From NCBI GenBank assembly GCA_041288195.1, contig JBGGME010000268.1:1-29416 (forward strand): a DNA stretch of 29,416 nucleotides. Direction: 5' to 3'. Below, one piece after another: positions 7,848 through 17,660 of the stretch. The notes under the pieces were generated by a model that ran no database searches, was not told the DNA's origin, and saw nothing but the letters and a program-made list of their open reading frames with translations. The translations under genes and the position numbers were made by a program. This DNA is from AWTP1-13 sp041288195. Lineage in GTDB: Bacteria; Pseudomonadota; Alphaproteobacteria; Rhizobiales; Hyphomicrobiaceae. Positions within the stretch are counted from its first letter, which is position 1. Every line of letters begins with the position of its first letter.

Positions 7848-8975
7848 TCACGCGACCGCGCGCTCGCGCCGTCCCGCGGCGATGCGGCCCCAGGCATCGA
7901 GGAATGCGGCCACATCGCGCTCCGTGCTGGCGTGGCCCAGGCTGATGCGGATGGCGGAGCGGGCAACCTCGGGGCCAAGCCCCATCGCCGCCAGCACGCG
8001 GCTGGCACCGACCTTGCCCGACGAGCAAGCGGCGCCGGCGCTAACCGCGATGCCCTTGAGGTCGAGGGCGATGACGAGCGTCTCGGCGCTGCTGCCTGGC
8101 AACGCGAGGCTCGTCGTGTTGGGGAGCCGCTCGGCGTCCGCCGCCACGACGACGGCCTCGGGAGTGATCTCGCGCACCTGCGTCTCGAGCCGGTCGCGCA
8201 GGGCTCGCACCCGGTCCATCTGCGCGAGGTCCTCGCGCACCGCCTGGGCCGCCGCGCCGAACCCGGCGATGGCCGCCACGTTCTCGGTGCCGGCGCGGCG
8301 ACGCCGCTCCTGGCCGCCGCCCGAGATCAACGCGGGCAGGCTGACCCCGTCGCGGATGACGAGAGCGCCCACGCCCTTTGGCCCGCCGAGCTTGTGGGCC
8401 GACAGCGTCAGGTAGTCGACGCCGAGCGTGCGGAAATCGATGGTGATGCGGCCCGCTGCCTGCACGGCATCGGTGTGAACGGCGACGCCGCGTTCGCGCG
8501 CAAGGCGCACCGCGTCGGCCACAGGCTGCACGGCGCCGGTTTCGTTGTTGGCGAGCTGCAGGGCAACGAGCGTGCGCACGCCCTTGTCGGGCAGATGCCG
8601 CGCGATCGATCCTGTATCGACGACGCCGTCCTTCGAGACAGCCAGCTCCACGACCCGGGCGCCGGACCCCTTGGCCGGTGCCAGCACCGAGTCGTGCTCG
8701 ATGCCGCTGAGTAGGATCGCCTCCCATTTAGCGGCAAGCGCGGCATTGTTGGCTTCCGTGCCGCCGCTGGTGAAAACGACCTCGGCGGGCTTGGCATTGA
8801 CGAGCACCGCTACGCGCTCGCGCGCATCCTCGATGAGGCCCCTGGCGCGCCGGCCCTCGGCGTGGGGTGAGGAGGCATTGCCGACAACATCGAGCGCCGC
8901 GATGACGGCCGCACGCGCCTCCCGCCGCAGCGGAGCGGTGGCGTTCCAGTCGAGATATGTGCGCGCCCTGCTCAT
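7848..8975 (-). CDS. NifS/IscS-type (group I) cysteine desulfurase
   Basis: PLP-dependent cysteine desulfurase of 375 residues, distinct from SufS. Lys195 (SAHKLGGPKG) binds PLP. The catalytic Cys317 lies in SAGAACSSGKVGASRVL, the longer mobile loop of group I enzymes. YLDWNATAP at the N-terminus and FTSGGTEANN at 68-77 are typical of the NifS/IscS group. It starts 7 bases after the iscR stop and precedes sufB by 33 bases. A group I enzyme next to iscR with a group II SufS at the other end is common in alphaproteobacterial suf operons. It may donate sulfur to SufB directly or to other pathways. I leave the symbol blank because iscS, nifS and sufS2 are all used for it. Confidence 0.95.
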   Translation of the reverse strand: MSRARTYLDWNATAPLRREARAAVIAALDVVGNASSPHAEGRRARGLIEDARERVAVLVNAKPAEVVFTSGGTEANNAALAAKWEAILLSGIEHDSVLAPAKGSGARVVELAVSKDGVVDTGSIARHLPDKGVRTLVALQLANNETGAVQPVADAVRLARERGVAVHTDAVQAAGRITIDFRTLGVDYLTLSAHKLGGPKGVGALVIRDGVSLPALISGGGQERRRRAGTENVAAIAGFGAAAQAVREDLAQMDRVRALRDRLETQVREITPEAVVVAADAERLPNTTSLALPGSSAETLVIALDLKGIAVSAGAACSSGKVGASRVLAAMGLGPEVARSAIRISLGHASTERDVAAFLDAWGRIAAGRRERAVA

Positions 8976-8982
8976 CGGCCGC

Positions 8983-9474
8983 TCATTCTCCGCCCGATTG
9001 TGTGGTCTGACCGGTCGTGTGAGCCCAGAACGGCAGGGCGCCGGAGCGAATGGCGAGCTTCTGGGCGGGGATGCCGTCGAGCACCTCCTGCAGGGTCACG
9101 CTTTCCAGGAAGGCAGCAATCTGGTCGCTCAAGGCGTCCCACAAGCCGTGCGTCAGGCAGCGCTCGCCCTGCATGCAGGGCTTGTCGGCCTCCCCGCTGC
9201 AGCGCGTCATGCGCATGTCCTCCTCGACCGCCATCATGACCTCGGCCACGGTGATGGAGGCCGCCGGCCGGCCCAGGCGGTAGCCGCCCGAGCGCCCGCG
9301 GGCGCTCTCGACCAGACCGGCCCGGCGCAGCTTCAGGAACAGCTGCTCGAGGTAGGCAAGCGAAATTTTCTGACGCTCGGCGATGGCCGGCAGCGGCAGT
9401 GCGCCCTCGGCGCCGTACTTGGCAAGATCGGTCATGGCCATGACCGCGTACCTGCCTCGGGTGTTCAGCTCCAC
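8983..9474 (-). CDS. iscR: Rrf2-family Fe-S-sensing repressor IscR
   Basis: Rrf2-family regulator of 163 residues. GTG 9474 is chosen because AGGAG sits eight bases upstream and the protein then begins VELNTRGRYAVMAM, matching the IscR N-terminus; the longer ATG frame from 9534 adds an unrelated leader. The winged-helix region includes ISLAYLEQLF and RGRSGGYRLG. Cluster ligands are Cys92, Cys100, Cys106 and probably His109 (CLTHGLW). The spacing is Cys-x7-Cys-x5-Cys, two residues longer than in E. coli IscR (x5, x5) but like that of rhizobial RirA. The rest of the sequence is IscR-like. As first gene of the suf operon it is expected to control its own promoter. Confidence 0.93.
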   Translation of the reverse strand: MELNTRGRYAVMAMTDLAKYGAEGALPLPAIAERQKISLAYLEQLFLKLRRAGLVESARGRSGGYRLGRPAASITVAEVMMAVEEDMRMTRCSGEADKPCMQGERCLTHGLWDALSDQIAAFLESVTLQEVLDGIPAQKLAIRSGALPFWAHTTGQTTQSGGE

Positions 9475-9615
9475 GTCCCTGGCTCCTATCGAGGTGCGGC
9501 CGGCCCAGCTCCACGCCGCACTTGCAATCGCCACCCCTGCCCGTGCTATGTGACAGCCTCAGATGCTGCGAGGCACGAGCCTGCGAACAGATCGGAACGG
9601 CACAGAGCGCGCGCT

Positions 9616-9634
9616 CTTTCGAACTGTTCTAAAG
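9616..9634. promoter_or_regulatory. ICE-like (Irr box) palindrome at the suf promoter
   Basis: CTTTCGAACTGTTCTAAAG is a 19-base inverted repeat centred on 9625, with one mismatch pair out of nine. It matches the iron control element core TTTAGAA-N3-TTCTAAA bound by Irr in Rhizobiales, with one difference in the left arm. It lies just downstream of the predicted -10 of the suf promoter, where a bound protein would block transcription. Irr repression of iron-using genes under iron limitation is known. Its action here is inferred. Confidence 0.65.
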
Positions 9635-9643
9635 TTAGCAGGA

Positions 9644-9672
9644 TATATGGAAATTCCGAGCGCGCAAGTCAA
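9644..9672 (-). promoter_or_regulatory. Predicted promoter of the iscR-suf operon
   Basis: On the minus strand, TTGACT (9672-9667) is followed after 17 bases by CATATA (9649-9644); nearby ATATAT and TATATC registers also fit a -10. The predicted transcript would start near 9637, giving a leader of about 160 bases before the iscR GTG. ATACTTGACT across the -35 resembles one half of an E. coli type 1 IscR site, but no matching second half is seen. Confidence 0.5.
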
Positions 9673-9676
9673 GTAT

Positions 9677-9693
9677 ATTTGCTGCCTGCAAAT
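9677..9693. promoter_or_regulatory. Inverted repeat ATTTGC-N5-GCAAAT upstream of the suf promoter
   Basis: A perfect 6+6 base inverted repeat with a TGCCT spacer sits 4 bases upstream of the predicted suf -35 and about 97 bases upstream of the hydrolase ATG. Its position suggests a second operator or activator site. The arms recall the ATTTGCA halves of alphaproteobacterial Fur/Mur boxes, but their order is reversed relative to the usual box, so the binding protein is unknown. The rest of the 9475-9789 gap holds this repeat, the promoter, the ICE-like site and a GC hairpin at 9735-9751. Confidence 0.4.
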
Positions 9694-9789
9694 GCCCGAT
9701 CTGCGGCCCTGTGGGCGGCATCAGGCCAAGCTCAGCCCGCCCCGCGCGGGCATTTCCCTCCAACCCATCAGCTGAGAGCGCACGCGAGC

Positions 9790-10452
9790 ATGCCAGAGCT
9801 CATCGTCAACGGGCCCGCCGGGCGCCTCGAGGCCCGCTACCATCACGAAGCCCGCGCCAACAGCCCGGTCGCCATCATCCTGCATCCGCACCCCCAGTTC
9901 GGCGGCACGATGAACAATCAGGTGGTCTACCACCTCTACTATCTGTTCGTTGAACGCGGTTTCTCGGTGCTGCGGTTCAACTTCCGCGGCGTGGGCCGGA
10001 GCCAGGGCTACTTCGACAACGGCCCGGGCGAACTGGCGGATGCCGCCTCCGCGCTCGACTGGCTGCAGCTGCAGAACCCGGACTCGCGCTCCTGCTGGAT
10101 CGCCGGCGTATCGTTCGGCACCTGGATCGCCATGCAGCTGCTCATGCGCCGGCCCGAGATCGACGGCTTCATCTGCGTCGCCCCGCCCGCCAACCTCTAC
10201 GACTATTCGTTCCTCGCGCCTTGCCCCTCGTCGGGGCTGATGGTCAACGGCGACAAGGACCGCGTCGTCCCCACCGCCTCGGTCGCCGAGCTGGCGGCAA
10301 AGACCAAGGTGCAGAAGGGCGTCAAGATCGAGCACGCCGTGGTGCCCGAGGCCAACCACTTCTTCCAGGACCGCATGGAGGACCTGATGGACGTGGTCGG
10401 CACCTACCTCGACCGCCGCATCGTCGAAATCGACAAGGCGAAGGAAGAGTAG
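9790..10452 (+). CDS. Alpha/beta hydrolase (COG2945-like)
   Basis: Predicted cytoplasmic alpha/beta hydrolase of 220 residues. The oxyanion region HPHPQFGGTMNN, the NFRGVGRSQG strand and the nucleophile elbow GVSFG (Ser in AGVSFGTW) are clear. An Asp in VNGDKDRVVP and a His in PEANHFFQ complete a catalytic triad. This matches a widespread proteobacterial family of short hydrolases with no established substrate. ATG 9790 is selected because the N-terminus MPELIVNGPAGRLEARY is family-like; the long upstream reading frame is antisense to iscR and the desulfurase. It is divergent from the suf operon and shares its control region. No membrane or signal segments are seen. Confidence 0.9.
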   Translation: MPELIVNGPAGRLEARYHHEARANSPVAIILHPHPQFGGTMNNQVVYHLYYLFVERGFSVLRFNFRGVGRSQGYFDNGPGELADAASALDWLQLQNPDSRSCWIAGVSFGTWIAMQLLMRRPEIDGFICVAPPANLYDYSFLAPCPSSGLMVNGDKDRVVPTASVAELAAKTKVQKGVKIEHAVVPEANHFFQDRMEDLMDVVGTYLDRRIVEIDKAKEE

Positions 10453-10527
10453 GCAGCGGCACCCTCTCGCAATTGGCGTCATCATTCCGGCGCCGCGCCG
10501 CCGGCGCAGCGCCTGCACGGGATGATG

Positions 10528-12828
<2,301 letters not shown>

Positions 12829-12939
12829 GCTCACCTCTCGTGCTTCACGCCTCGCCACGCGGGGCGCCGTTAGATGGGCGATTCTCGATTGCTTCGGTAG
12901 GCAGCCCTTGGCTTTGTCCCAGGCCGCGTTGTACCCCAG

Positions 12940-12965
12940 GCTGCGGCGCCACGCGACGCCGCAGC
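12940..12965. repeat. Perfect 9-bp stem-loop upstream of tex
   Basis: GCTGCGGCG, an 8-base loop, then CGCCGCAGC form a perfect 9-bp GC-rich hairpin in the 240-base gap between the GYD-domain gene and tex. No T-run follows on either strand. It could be a factor-dependent terminator or a simple palindromic repeat. Confidence 0.4.
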
Positions 12966-13009
12966 TCTTCGCGCCGCACACATCGGCGCGGCTCTATGCG
13001 CTAGTCGTC

Positions 13010-13051
13010 GTGCGGCTCGATCGCGGGACCAAGCCCGCGGGTTCGCCGCAC
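13010..13051 (-). terminator. Nested hairpin after the GYD-domain gene (possible terminator)
   Basis: GTGCGGC pairs with GCCGCAC as an outer stem, and CGCGGG with CCCGCG as an inner stem, with symmetric 5-base internal loops. It begins 17 bases after the stop of the minus-strand GYD gene. There is no T-tract, so it may be a Rho-assisted terminator or 3' stabiliser. Confidence 0.4.
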
Positions 13052-13068
13052 GCACGCGTCGCTGGGCC

Positions 13069-13362
13069 CTAGCCAACCTTGCCCAGGATCGCGCCCATAT
13101 CGGCCGACGAGAACGCCCGCAGCGTCTGCGTGCGAATGTTGCCGGCCTGGGCGAGCGTCAGGCCGAGCGCGGTGATGACCGTGTCGTCGGGCGCATCCAC
13201 GGTCGCCACGATGTCGTAGCGGCCGAGCGTCCAGTAGATGTCCTTGACGCTGGCTCCCTTCGACTTGGCCAGCTCCTTGAAGGCGTCAGCCCGCTTGGTC
13301 GTGTCCTTGACGTTCTTGACGCCCTGATCGGTGAAATTCGCGAGCACGATATACGTAGCCAT
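13069..13362 (-). CDS. GYD-domain protein
   Basis: Protein of 97 residues of the GYD-domain family, small dimeric alpha/beta proteins of unknown function. Seen are MATYIVLANFTDQGVKN, the family motif in the form TLGRYDIVATVDAPDD, and the ALGLTLAQAGNIRTQTLRAF segment. ATG 13362 has AGAGGAG eight bases upstream. It lies 97 bases after the DUF2059 gene on the same strand, so it may be the last gene of the gabD-rpiA group or have its own promoter. No signal peptide. The family is recognised, but no biochemical role can be stated. Confidence 0.9.
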   Translation of the reverse strand: MATYIVLANFTDQGVKNVKDTTKRADAFKELAKSKGASVKDIYWTLGRYDIVATVDAPDDTVITALGLTLAQAGNIRTQTLRAFSSADMGAILGKVG

Positions 13363-13459
13363 GGGCGGTACTCCTCTGAGAGCCCCCCGAGCCGAAACGA
13401 GGCATTCTACTGCAGTTGCGGGGCCGGCCACAGACCTTTTCTTGCCGGCTGCACCCGCC

Positions 13460-13957
13460 TCACAACTCGATGCCGCGCTTTTTCAGCTCGCGCCGCGCCT
13501 CGGCCTCGATCTCGCGGCCGATCGCCGAGCCCCAGCGCTGGCCGAGCGTCATCGCCTGGCGCGACATCTCCGGCTGGATGGCTATGAACCTGGCGCCGAC
13601 CGGCGATTTGTAGAAAGCCACGATCGCGGTCATGTCCTCGGCCGAGAGCTTCTCGGCGTAGAGCGCGGCGATCTGATCGATCAGCTCGCCCTTGCGATCG
13701 ACGAACTTGACAGCGACCTGCTTGAACACCTCGCGGATCTCGTCGGCCTTGTCGGGAGCCACCGCCACGAACGCCTCGCCCAGGCGCTGTGCCAGCACCG
13801 GCATCACCTCGTTAAACTGCTTGGCGACGCCGGCCACCTCCATCAGCTCGCGCGCCGCCGCGAGGCGAGCCGGATCGGGCAACTGCGCACGCAGCGACGC
13901 CGGGGCCGAGAGCAACGCCGCGACGAAGGCGGCAATGAGTAGCGCGCGCTGGAGCAT
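13460..13957 (-). CDS. Secreted DUF2059-family protein
   Basis: Protein of 165 residues with a Sec signal peptide (LLIAAFVAALLSAPASLRAQ), so periplasmic. The mature part matches DUF2059: ARELMEVAGVAKQFNEVMP, then LSAEDMTAIVAFYKSPVG with the typical FY.SPxG turn, and a charged C-terminal helix. The function of DUF2059 is unknown. ATG 13957 has AGAAGGA six bases upstream. It follows rpiA by 37 bases. The rpiA-DUF2059 pair is a recurring arrangement in Rhizobiales, so co-transcription is likely; the longer upstream frame is a shadow of rpiA. Confidence 0.92.
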   Translation of the reverse strand: MLQRALLIAAFVAALLSAPASLRAQLPDPARLAAARELMEVAGVAKQFNEVMPVLAQRLGEAFVAVAPDKADEIREVFKQVAVKFVDRKGELIDQIAALYAEKLSAEDMTAIVAFYKSPVGARFIAIQPEMSRQAMTLGQRWGSAIGREIEAEARRELKKRGIEL

Positions 13958-13994
13958 ATTCGATCCTTCTGCCGGGTCTGCGAGGTGCGAAGGC

Positions 13995-14711
13995 CTATCG
14001 GCCCTTTGCGGCGGGATCGCGCGCGATCTCGACGACGCCGTCGGGTCCCGCGACGATCGCGAGATCGGCCATGCCGAGGAACAGGCCGTTCTCCACCACG
14101 CCCGGCACACGCTTCAGTGCCGCGTCCAGCTTCTCGGGCTCGCCGATCCTCCCGAACAGGCAGTCGAGGATGTGGTTGCCGCCATCGGTCGTGAATGGCT
14201 GCCCGTCCTTGGCGAGACGCAATCTGATCTCGCCCTTGCATCCCGCCTCGGCTGCGACGCTCTCGACCATGCGGCGCGTGGCGGCAAGGCCGAAGCGCAC
14301 CACCTCCACCGGGAGCGGAAACTTGCCGAGCGTCGCCACCCGCTTGGAGGCATCGGCGATCACGATCATGCGCTTGGAGGCAGCCGCCACGATCTTCTCG
14401 CGCAGCAGCGCGCCGCCGCCGCCCTTGATGAGCCGCAGCTTGTCGTCGAGCTCATCGGCGCCGTCCACGGTGAGATCGAGAGCCGGCGTCTCATCCAGCG
14501 TGGTCAGCGGTATGCCGAGCCGCTCGGCCTGCACGCGCGTCGCCTCGGAGGTCGGCACGCACAGCACCTTCAGTCCGGCTTTGACGCGCGCGCCCACCAG
14601 GTCGACGAACTTCACCGCCGTCGAGCCGGTGCCGAGCCCGAGCCGCATGCCGTCGCGGACATAGTCGAGCGCGCGCTCGGCCGCCTGCTGCTTCCACAAG
14701 TCGGCGCTCAC
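13995..14711 (-). CDS. rpiA: Ribose-5-phosphate isomerase A
   Basis: RpiA of 238 residues, interconverting ribose 5-phosphate and ribulose 5-phosphate in the pentose phosphate pathway. The phosphate-binding GLGTGSTA loop, the VDGADELDD active-site segment and LIKGGGGALLREK are all present, along with ADASKRV and the C-terminal TDGGNHILDC. It starts with GTG at 14711, which overlaps the upstream gabD stop as GTGA. This suggests translational coupling. The length matches the family. DUF2059 follows 37 bases downstream. Confidence 0.97.
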   Translation of the reverse strand: MSADLWKQQAAERALDYVRDGMRLGLGTGSTAVKFVDLVGARVKAGLKVLCVPTSEATRVQAERLGIPLTTLDETPALDLTVDGADELDDKLRLIKGGGGALLREKIVAAASKRMIVIADASKRVATLGKFPLPVEVVRFGLAATRRMVESVAAEAGCKGEIRLRLAKDGQPFTTDGGNHILDCLFGRIGEPEKLDAALKRVPGVVENGLFLGMADLAIVAGPDGVVEIARDPAAKGR

Positions 14712-16150
14712 AGGCCGCCCATCAGCATGTACTTGATCTCGAGGAACTCCTCGATGCCGTGGTGGGAGCCCTCGCGGCCCAGGCCCGACTGCTTATAGCC
14801 GCCGAAGGGAGCGACCTCGTTGGAGATGATGCCCTCGTTGATGCCGATGATGCCGCACTCCAGCGCCTCGGCGACGCGCCACACCCGGCCGACGTCGCGG
14901 GCATAGAAGTAGGCGGCGAGCCCGAACGGGGTGTCGTTGGCCATGGCGATGACCTCGGCCTCGGTCCTGAACTTGAAGAGCGGGGCGACCGGCCCGAACG
15001 TCTCCTCGCGCGCCACCATCATCGCTTGCGTCACGTTGGCGAGGATAGTGGGCTCGTAGAAGTTGCCGCCTCGGGGGTGGCGCTTGCCCCCCAGAACCAC
15101 CTTGGCCCCGTGCTTGAGGGCATCCGCGACGTGCTCCTCGACCTTCTCGATGGCCGCCTTGTTGATCAGCGGCCCCGTCGTGACGCCCTCCTCGGTGCCC
15201 GCCCCGACCTTCATCTTCCTCACCTCGGCGGCCAATTTCTCCGCGAATTTGTCGTAGACGCCCTCCTGCACGTAGATGCGGTTGGCGCACACGCAGGTCT
15301 GCCCGGCGTTGCGGTACTTGGAGGCCATGGCGCCGGCCACGGCCTTGTCGAGGTCGGCATCGTCGAACACGATGAAGGGGGCGTTGCCGCCAAGCTCCAT
15401 ACCGAGCTTCTTCACCGTCGGCGCGCACTGCGCCATCAGCTTGGCGCCGACCTCGGTGGAGCCCGTGAAGGTGAGCATGCGCACGTCGGGGTTCGACGTC
15501 AGCTCCTTGCCGATCGCGCTCGCCTTGCCGGTGATGACGTTGAACACGCCCTTGGGGATGCCGGCGCGCTCGGCCAGCACGGCCAGCGCCAGCGCGGTCA
15601 GCGGCGTCTCGGAGGCGGGCTTGCATACGACCGTGCAGCCGACCGCCAGCGCCGGGGCCACCTTGCGCGTGATCATGGCGGCGGGAAAGTTCCACGGCGT
15701 GATGGCCGCCACCACGCCGACGGGCTGGCGGATGACGACGATGCGCGCGTCCGCCTTGAAGGTCGGGATGGTCTCGCCGTAGACGCGCTTGGCCTCCTCG
15801 GCGAAGAACTCGACGAACCCCGCGGCGTAGACGATCTCGCCCTTGGCCTCGGCCAGCGGCTTGCCCTGCTCGTTGGTGAGCAGCAGCGCCAGCTCGTCGG
15901 CGTACTCGATCATCAGGTCGAACCAGCGGCGCACCAGCTTGGAGCGCTCTTTTGCCAGCATCTTCGACCAGGCCGGCAGCGCGCGGTTGGCGGCCTCGAC
16001 GGCGGCACGCGTCTCGGCCTCGCCGAAGTCGGGCACGCGCGCCATGATGTCGCCGGTCGCCTTGTTGGTGACGGGCAGCTTGGGCTCGCCGATCCACTGG
16101 CCGTCGACGTAGCACTTGTTCCTGGCGAGGGTGATGGTGGGCTTGTCCAT
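14708..16150 (-). CDS. gabD: Succinate-semialdehyde dehydrogenase (NAD(P)+), GabD-like
   Basis: Aldehyde dehydrogenase of 480 residues, closest in form to GabD, which oxidises succinate semialdehyde to succinate in GABA catabolism. Catalytic Cys286 (NAGQTCVCAN) and general base Glu252 (MELGGNAPF) are present, with Lys177 (CKPAS) for the cofactor. TPWNFPAAMITRK and FGPVAPLFKF are GabD-like, as is FGGYKQSGLGREG. Cys288 two residues after the nucleophile matches the redox pair known in some SSADH enzymes. ATG 16150 has GGAGG five bases upstream. It overlaps rpiA by 4 bases, an unusual pairing. Substrate is inferred from similarity; glutarate semialdehyde is an alternative. Confidence 0.88.
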   Translation of the reverse strand: MDKPTITLARNKCYVDGQWIGEPKLPVTNKATGDIMARVPDFGEAETRAAVEAANRALPAWSKMLAKERSKLVRRWFDLMIEYADELALLLTNEQGKPLAEAKGEIVYAAGFVEFFAEEAKRVYGETIPTFKADARIVVIRQPVGVVAAITPWNFPAAMITRKVAPALAVGCTVVCKPASETPLTALALAVLAERAGIPKGVFNVITGKASAIGKELTSNPDVRMLTFTGSTEVGAKLMAQCAPTVKKLGMELGGNAPFIVFDDADLDKAVAGAMASKYRNAGQTCVCANRIYVQEGVYDKFAEKLAAEVRKMKVGAGTEEGVTTGPLINKAAIEKVEEHVADALKHGAKVVLGGKRHPRGGNFYEPTILANVTQAMMVAREETFGPVAPLFKFRTEAEVIAMANDTPFGLAAYFYARDVGRVWRVAEALECGIIGINEGIISNEVAPFGGYKQSGLGREGSHHGIEEFLEIKYMLMGGL

Positions 16151-16353
16151 GAACGCCTCCACAAGTTGGGGCCCTGGGCGGGCGATGGAACTCTGTCGGA
16201 TTTGTCTAGGCCCGCCGGCTTTCGCAGGCAAGACCATGGAATGAGGCCGGCGATGGGATCAAACCCTCCATCGTCGCCCTCCCGGGGCCAGACCCCTTCC
16301 GGCGCACGTCAAACACGAATAGCTTGCGCCCGTTCCGCAGAATCGACGAGCCC

Positions 16354-17064
16354 ATGCCCCTCGACCTCAGCGACACCACCATCGTCTTCGACCTCGACGG
16401 CACCATCGTCGATACGGCGCCGGACCTGACCGCCGCCACCAACCATGCGCTGGGGCTCGTCGGCCTGGCGCCGGTGACGGTGGCGGAGCTGCATCCCTTC
16501 ATCGGCCACGGCTCCAAGGCGATGATCGAGGCCGGCCTCAAGTTTCGCGGCCGCGGCGTCGCCGAGGACGAGGCCGCGCGGCTGCACGAGGCCTTCCTCG
16601 CCTTCTACGCCGCCAACATCGCCGTCGGCAGCCGCCCCTATGCTGGCGTGCCGGAGCTGCTCGACCGGCTCGCCGCCGGCGGCGCGCGGCTGGCGGTGTG
16701 CACCAACAAGTACGAGGGCCTTTCCAGGGAGCTGCTCGGCGCGCTCGGTCTCGCAGCGCGTTTCGGCGCCGTCGCGGGACGCGACACGTTCGCCGTCTGC
16801 AAGCCCGATGCGGGCCACCTCACGGGCACGATCGAGATGGCGGGCGGCCGGCGCGAGCGCGCGGTCATGGTCGGCGACAGCGCCACCGACTTCGCCACCG
16901 CGCTGGCGGCGAGCGTGCCGGCGATCGGCGTCACCTTCGGCTACACGCCGCGCCCGGTGCGCGAGCTTGCCCCGGAGATGGGGGTCGCGGAGGTTATCGA
17001 TCACTTCGGCGAGTTCTTGCCCGCGCTCGATCGCTGCCTGCGGCTGTTGCCGGTGCGGACCTGA
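16354..17064 (+). CDS. gph: HAD-family phosphoglycolate phosphatase
   Basis: HAD-superfamily phosphatase of 236 residues, most like Gph, which hydrolyses 2-phosphoglycolate from DNA repair or photorespiration. Motif I is FDLDGTIVD with Asp13 as nucleophile and Asp15 as acid. Motif II is VCTNK. Motif IV is MVGDSATD. The helical cap between residues about 20 and 90 (APDLTAATNHAL, GHGSKAMIEAGL) is Gph-like. ATG 16354 is preceded by GACGAG. It is divergent from gabD across a 203-base gap. In many Rhizobiales gph directly precedes rpiA; here gabD separates them and the strands differ. Confidence 0.92.
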   Translation: MPLDLSDTTIVFDLDGTIVDTAPDLTAATNHALGLVGLAPVTVAELHPFIGHGSKAMIEAGLKFRGRGVAEDEAARLHEAFLAFYAANIAVGSRPYAGVPELLDRLAAGGARLAVCTNKYEGLSRELLGALGLAARFGAVAGRDTFAVCKPDAGHLTGTIEMAGGRRERAVMVGDSATDFATALAASVPAIGVTFGYTPRPVRELAPEMGVAEVIDHFGEFLPALDRCLRLLPVRT

Positions 17065-17106
17065 TCGGGCAATCGGTCGCCGACACATGTTCATGAGGAG
17101 TCCATC

Positions 17107-17439
17107 ATGAGCGGCACGACGCGCAAGGCCCGCTTCGCCCGCATCTGGCGCGGCCGCACCACCCGCGACAACGCCGATATCTACGAGCGCTACTGGCTCC
17201 AGACCGGCATCGATCCCCTGCTCGCCAGGGGTGCGATCGAGGTGCAGATGCTGCGCGACGACCGCGAGACGGAGACGGAGTTCATGACCATCTCCACTTG
17301 GGAGAGCATCGAGGCCATGATGAGCGGACGGGGCGGCGACCCCTATCACGCCCATCACCTCGACCGCGATCGCAAGCTGCTGATCGAGCTGCCCGAGCGC
17401 GTGCAGATCCTCACCATCCGCGAGGCGCGCAGCCGCTAA
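17107..17439 (+). CDS. Antibiotic-biosynthesis-monooxygenase-like (dimeric alpha/beta barrel) protein
   Basis: Protein of 110 residues with the small ferredoxin-like pattern of ABM-type dimeric barrels: FARIWRGRTTRDNADIYERY, then GAIEVQMLRDDRETETEF, then ISTWESIEAM. ATG 17107 is preceded by GAGGAG eight bases upstream. It follows gph by 42 bases on the same strand and may share its transcript. Members range from small heme- or quinol-related monooxygenases to stress proteins, and no catalytic residue can be pinned down here. A His-rich segment (DPYHAHHLDRD) near residue 80 could matter for ligand binding. Function is unknown. Confidence 0.85.
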   Translation: MSGTTRKARFARIWRGRTTRDNADIYERYWLQTGIDPLLARGAIEVQMLRDDRETETEFMTISTWESIEAMMSGRGGDPYHAHHLDRDRKLLIELPERVQILTIREARSR

Positions 17440-17454
17440 CGCAGACTTTCGCGG

Positions 17455-17660
17455 GCGTCCCTTCTCCCCTTGGGGAGAAGGTGCCCGAAGGGCGGATGAG
17501 GGGGCCTTCTCGTGGAGGAAGTAGCCCCTCACCAGTTCGGCCGAATGACTTACGATCGCGCCACTACGCTTGATGCAAGTGCATCGGCCCGAATGCGCGA
17601 CCGTAAGTCATGGCCTCACGTCCTCTCCCCCGAGGGGAGAGGGGCGATCGCGTGACGCGC
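17455..17660. repeat. Palindromic repeat mosaic between the ABM-like and DMT genes
   Basis: The 315-base gap 17440-17754 is built from nested palindromes. CCTTCTCCCC-TT-GGGGAGAAGG (17460-17481) and GCCC-GAA-GGGC (17483-17493) are followed by a TTCGGCCGAA palindrome (17536-17545). Then a 17-base inverted repeat with one mismatch (17545-17561 and 17595-17611) flanks a small GATGCA/TGCATC hairpin. CCTCTCCCC-CGA-GGGGAGAGG closes the region (17622-17642). The outer units belong to a palindromic repeat type common in Rhizobiales intergenic DNA. No gene is seen here. Confidence 0.8.

Noticed and set aside
8545..9789. Upstream extension of the hydrolase frame across iscR and the desulfurase
   Set aside because: Only the part from ATG 9790 matches the hydrolase family; the rest is antisense to established genes.
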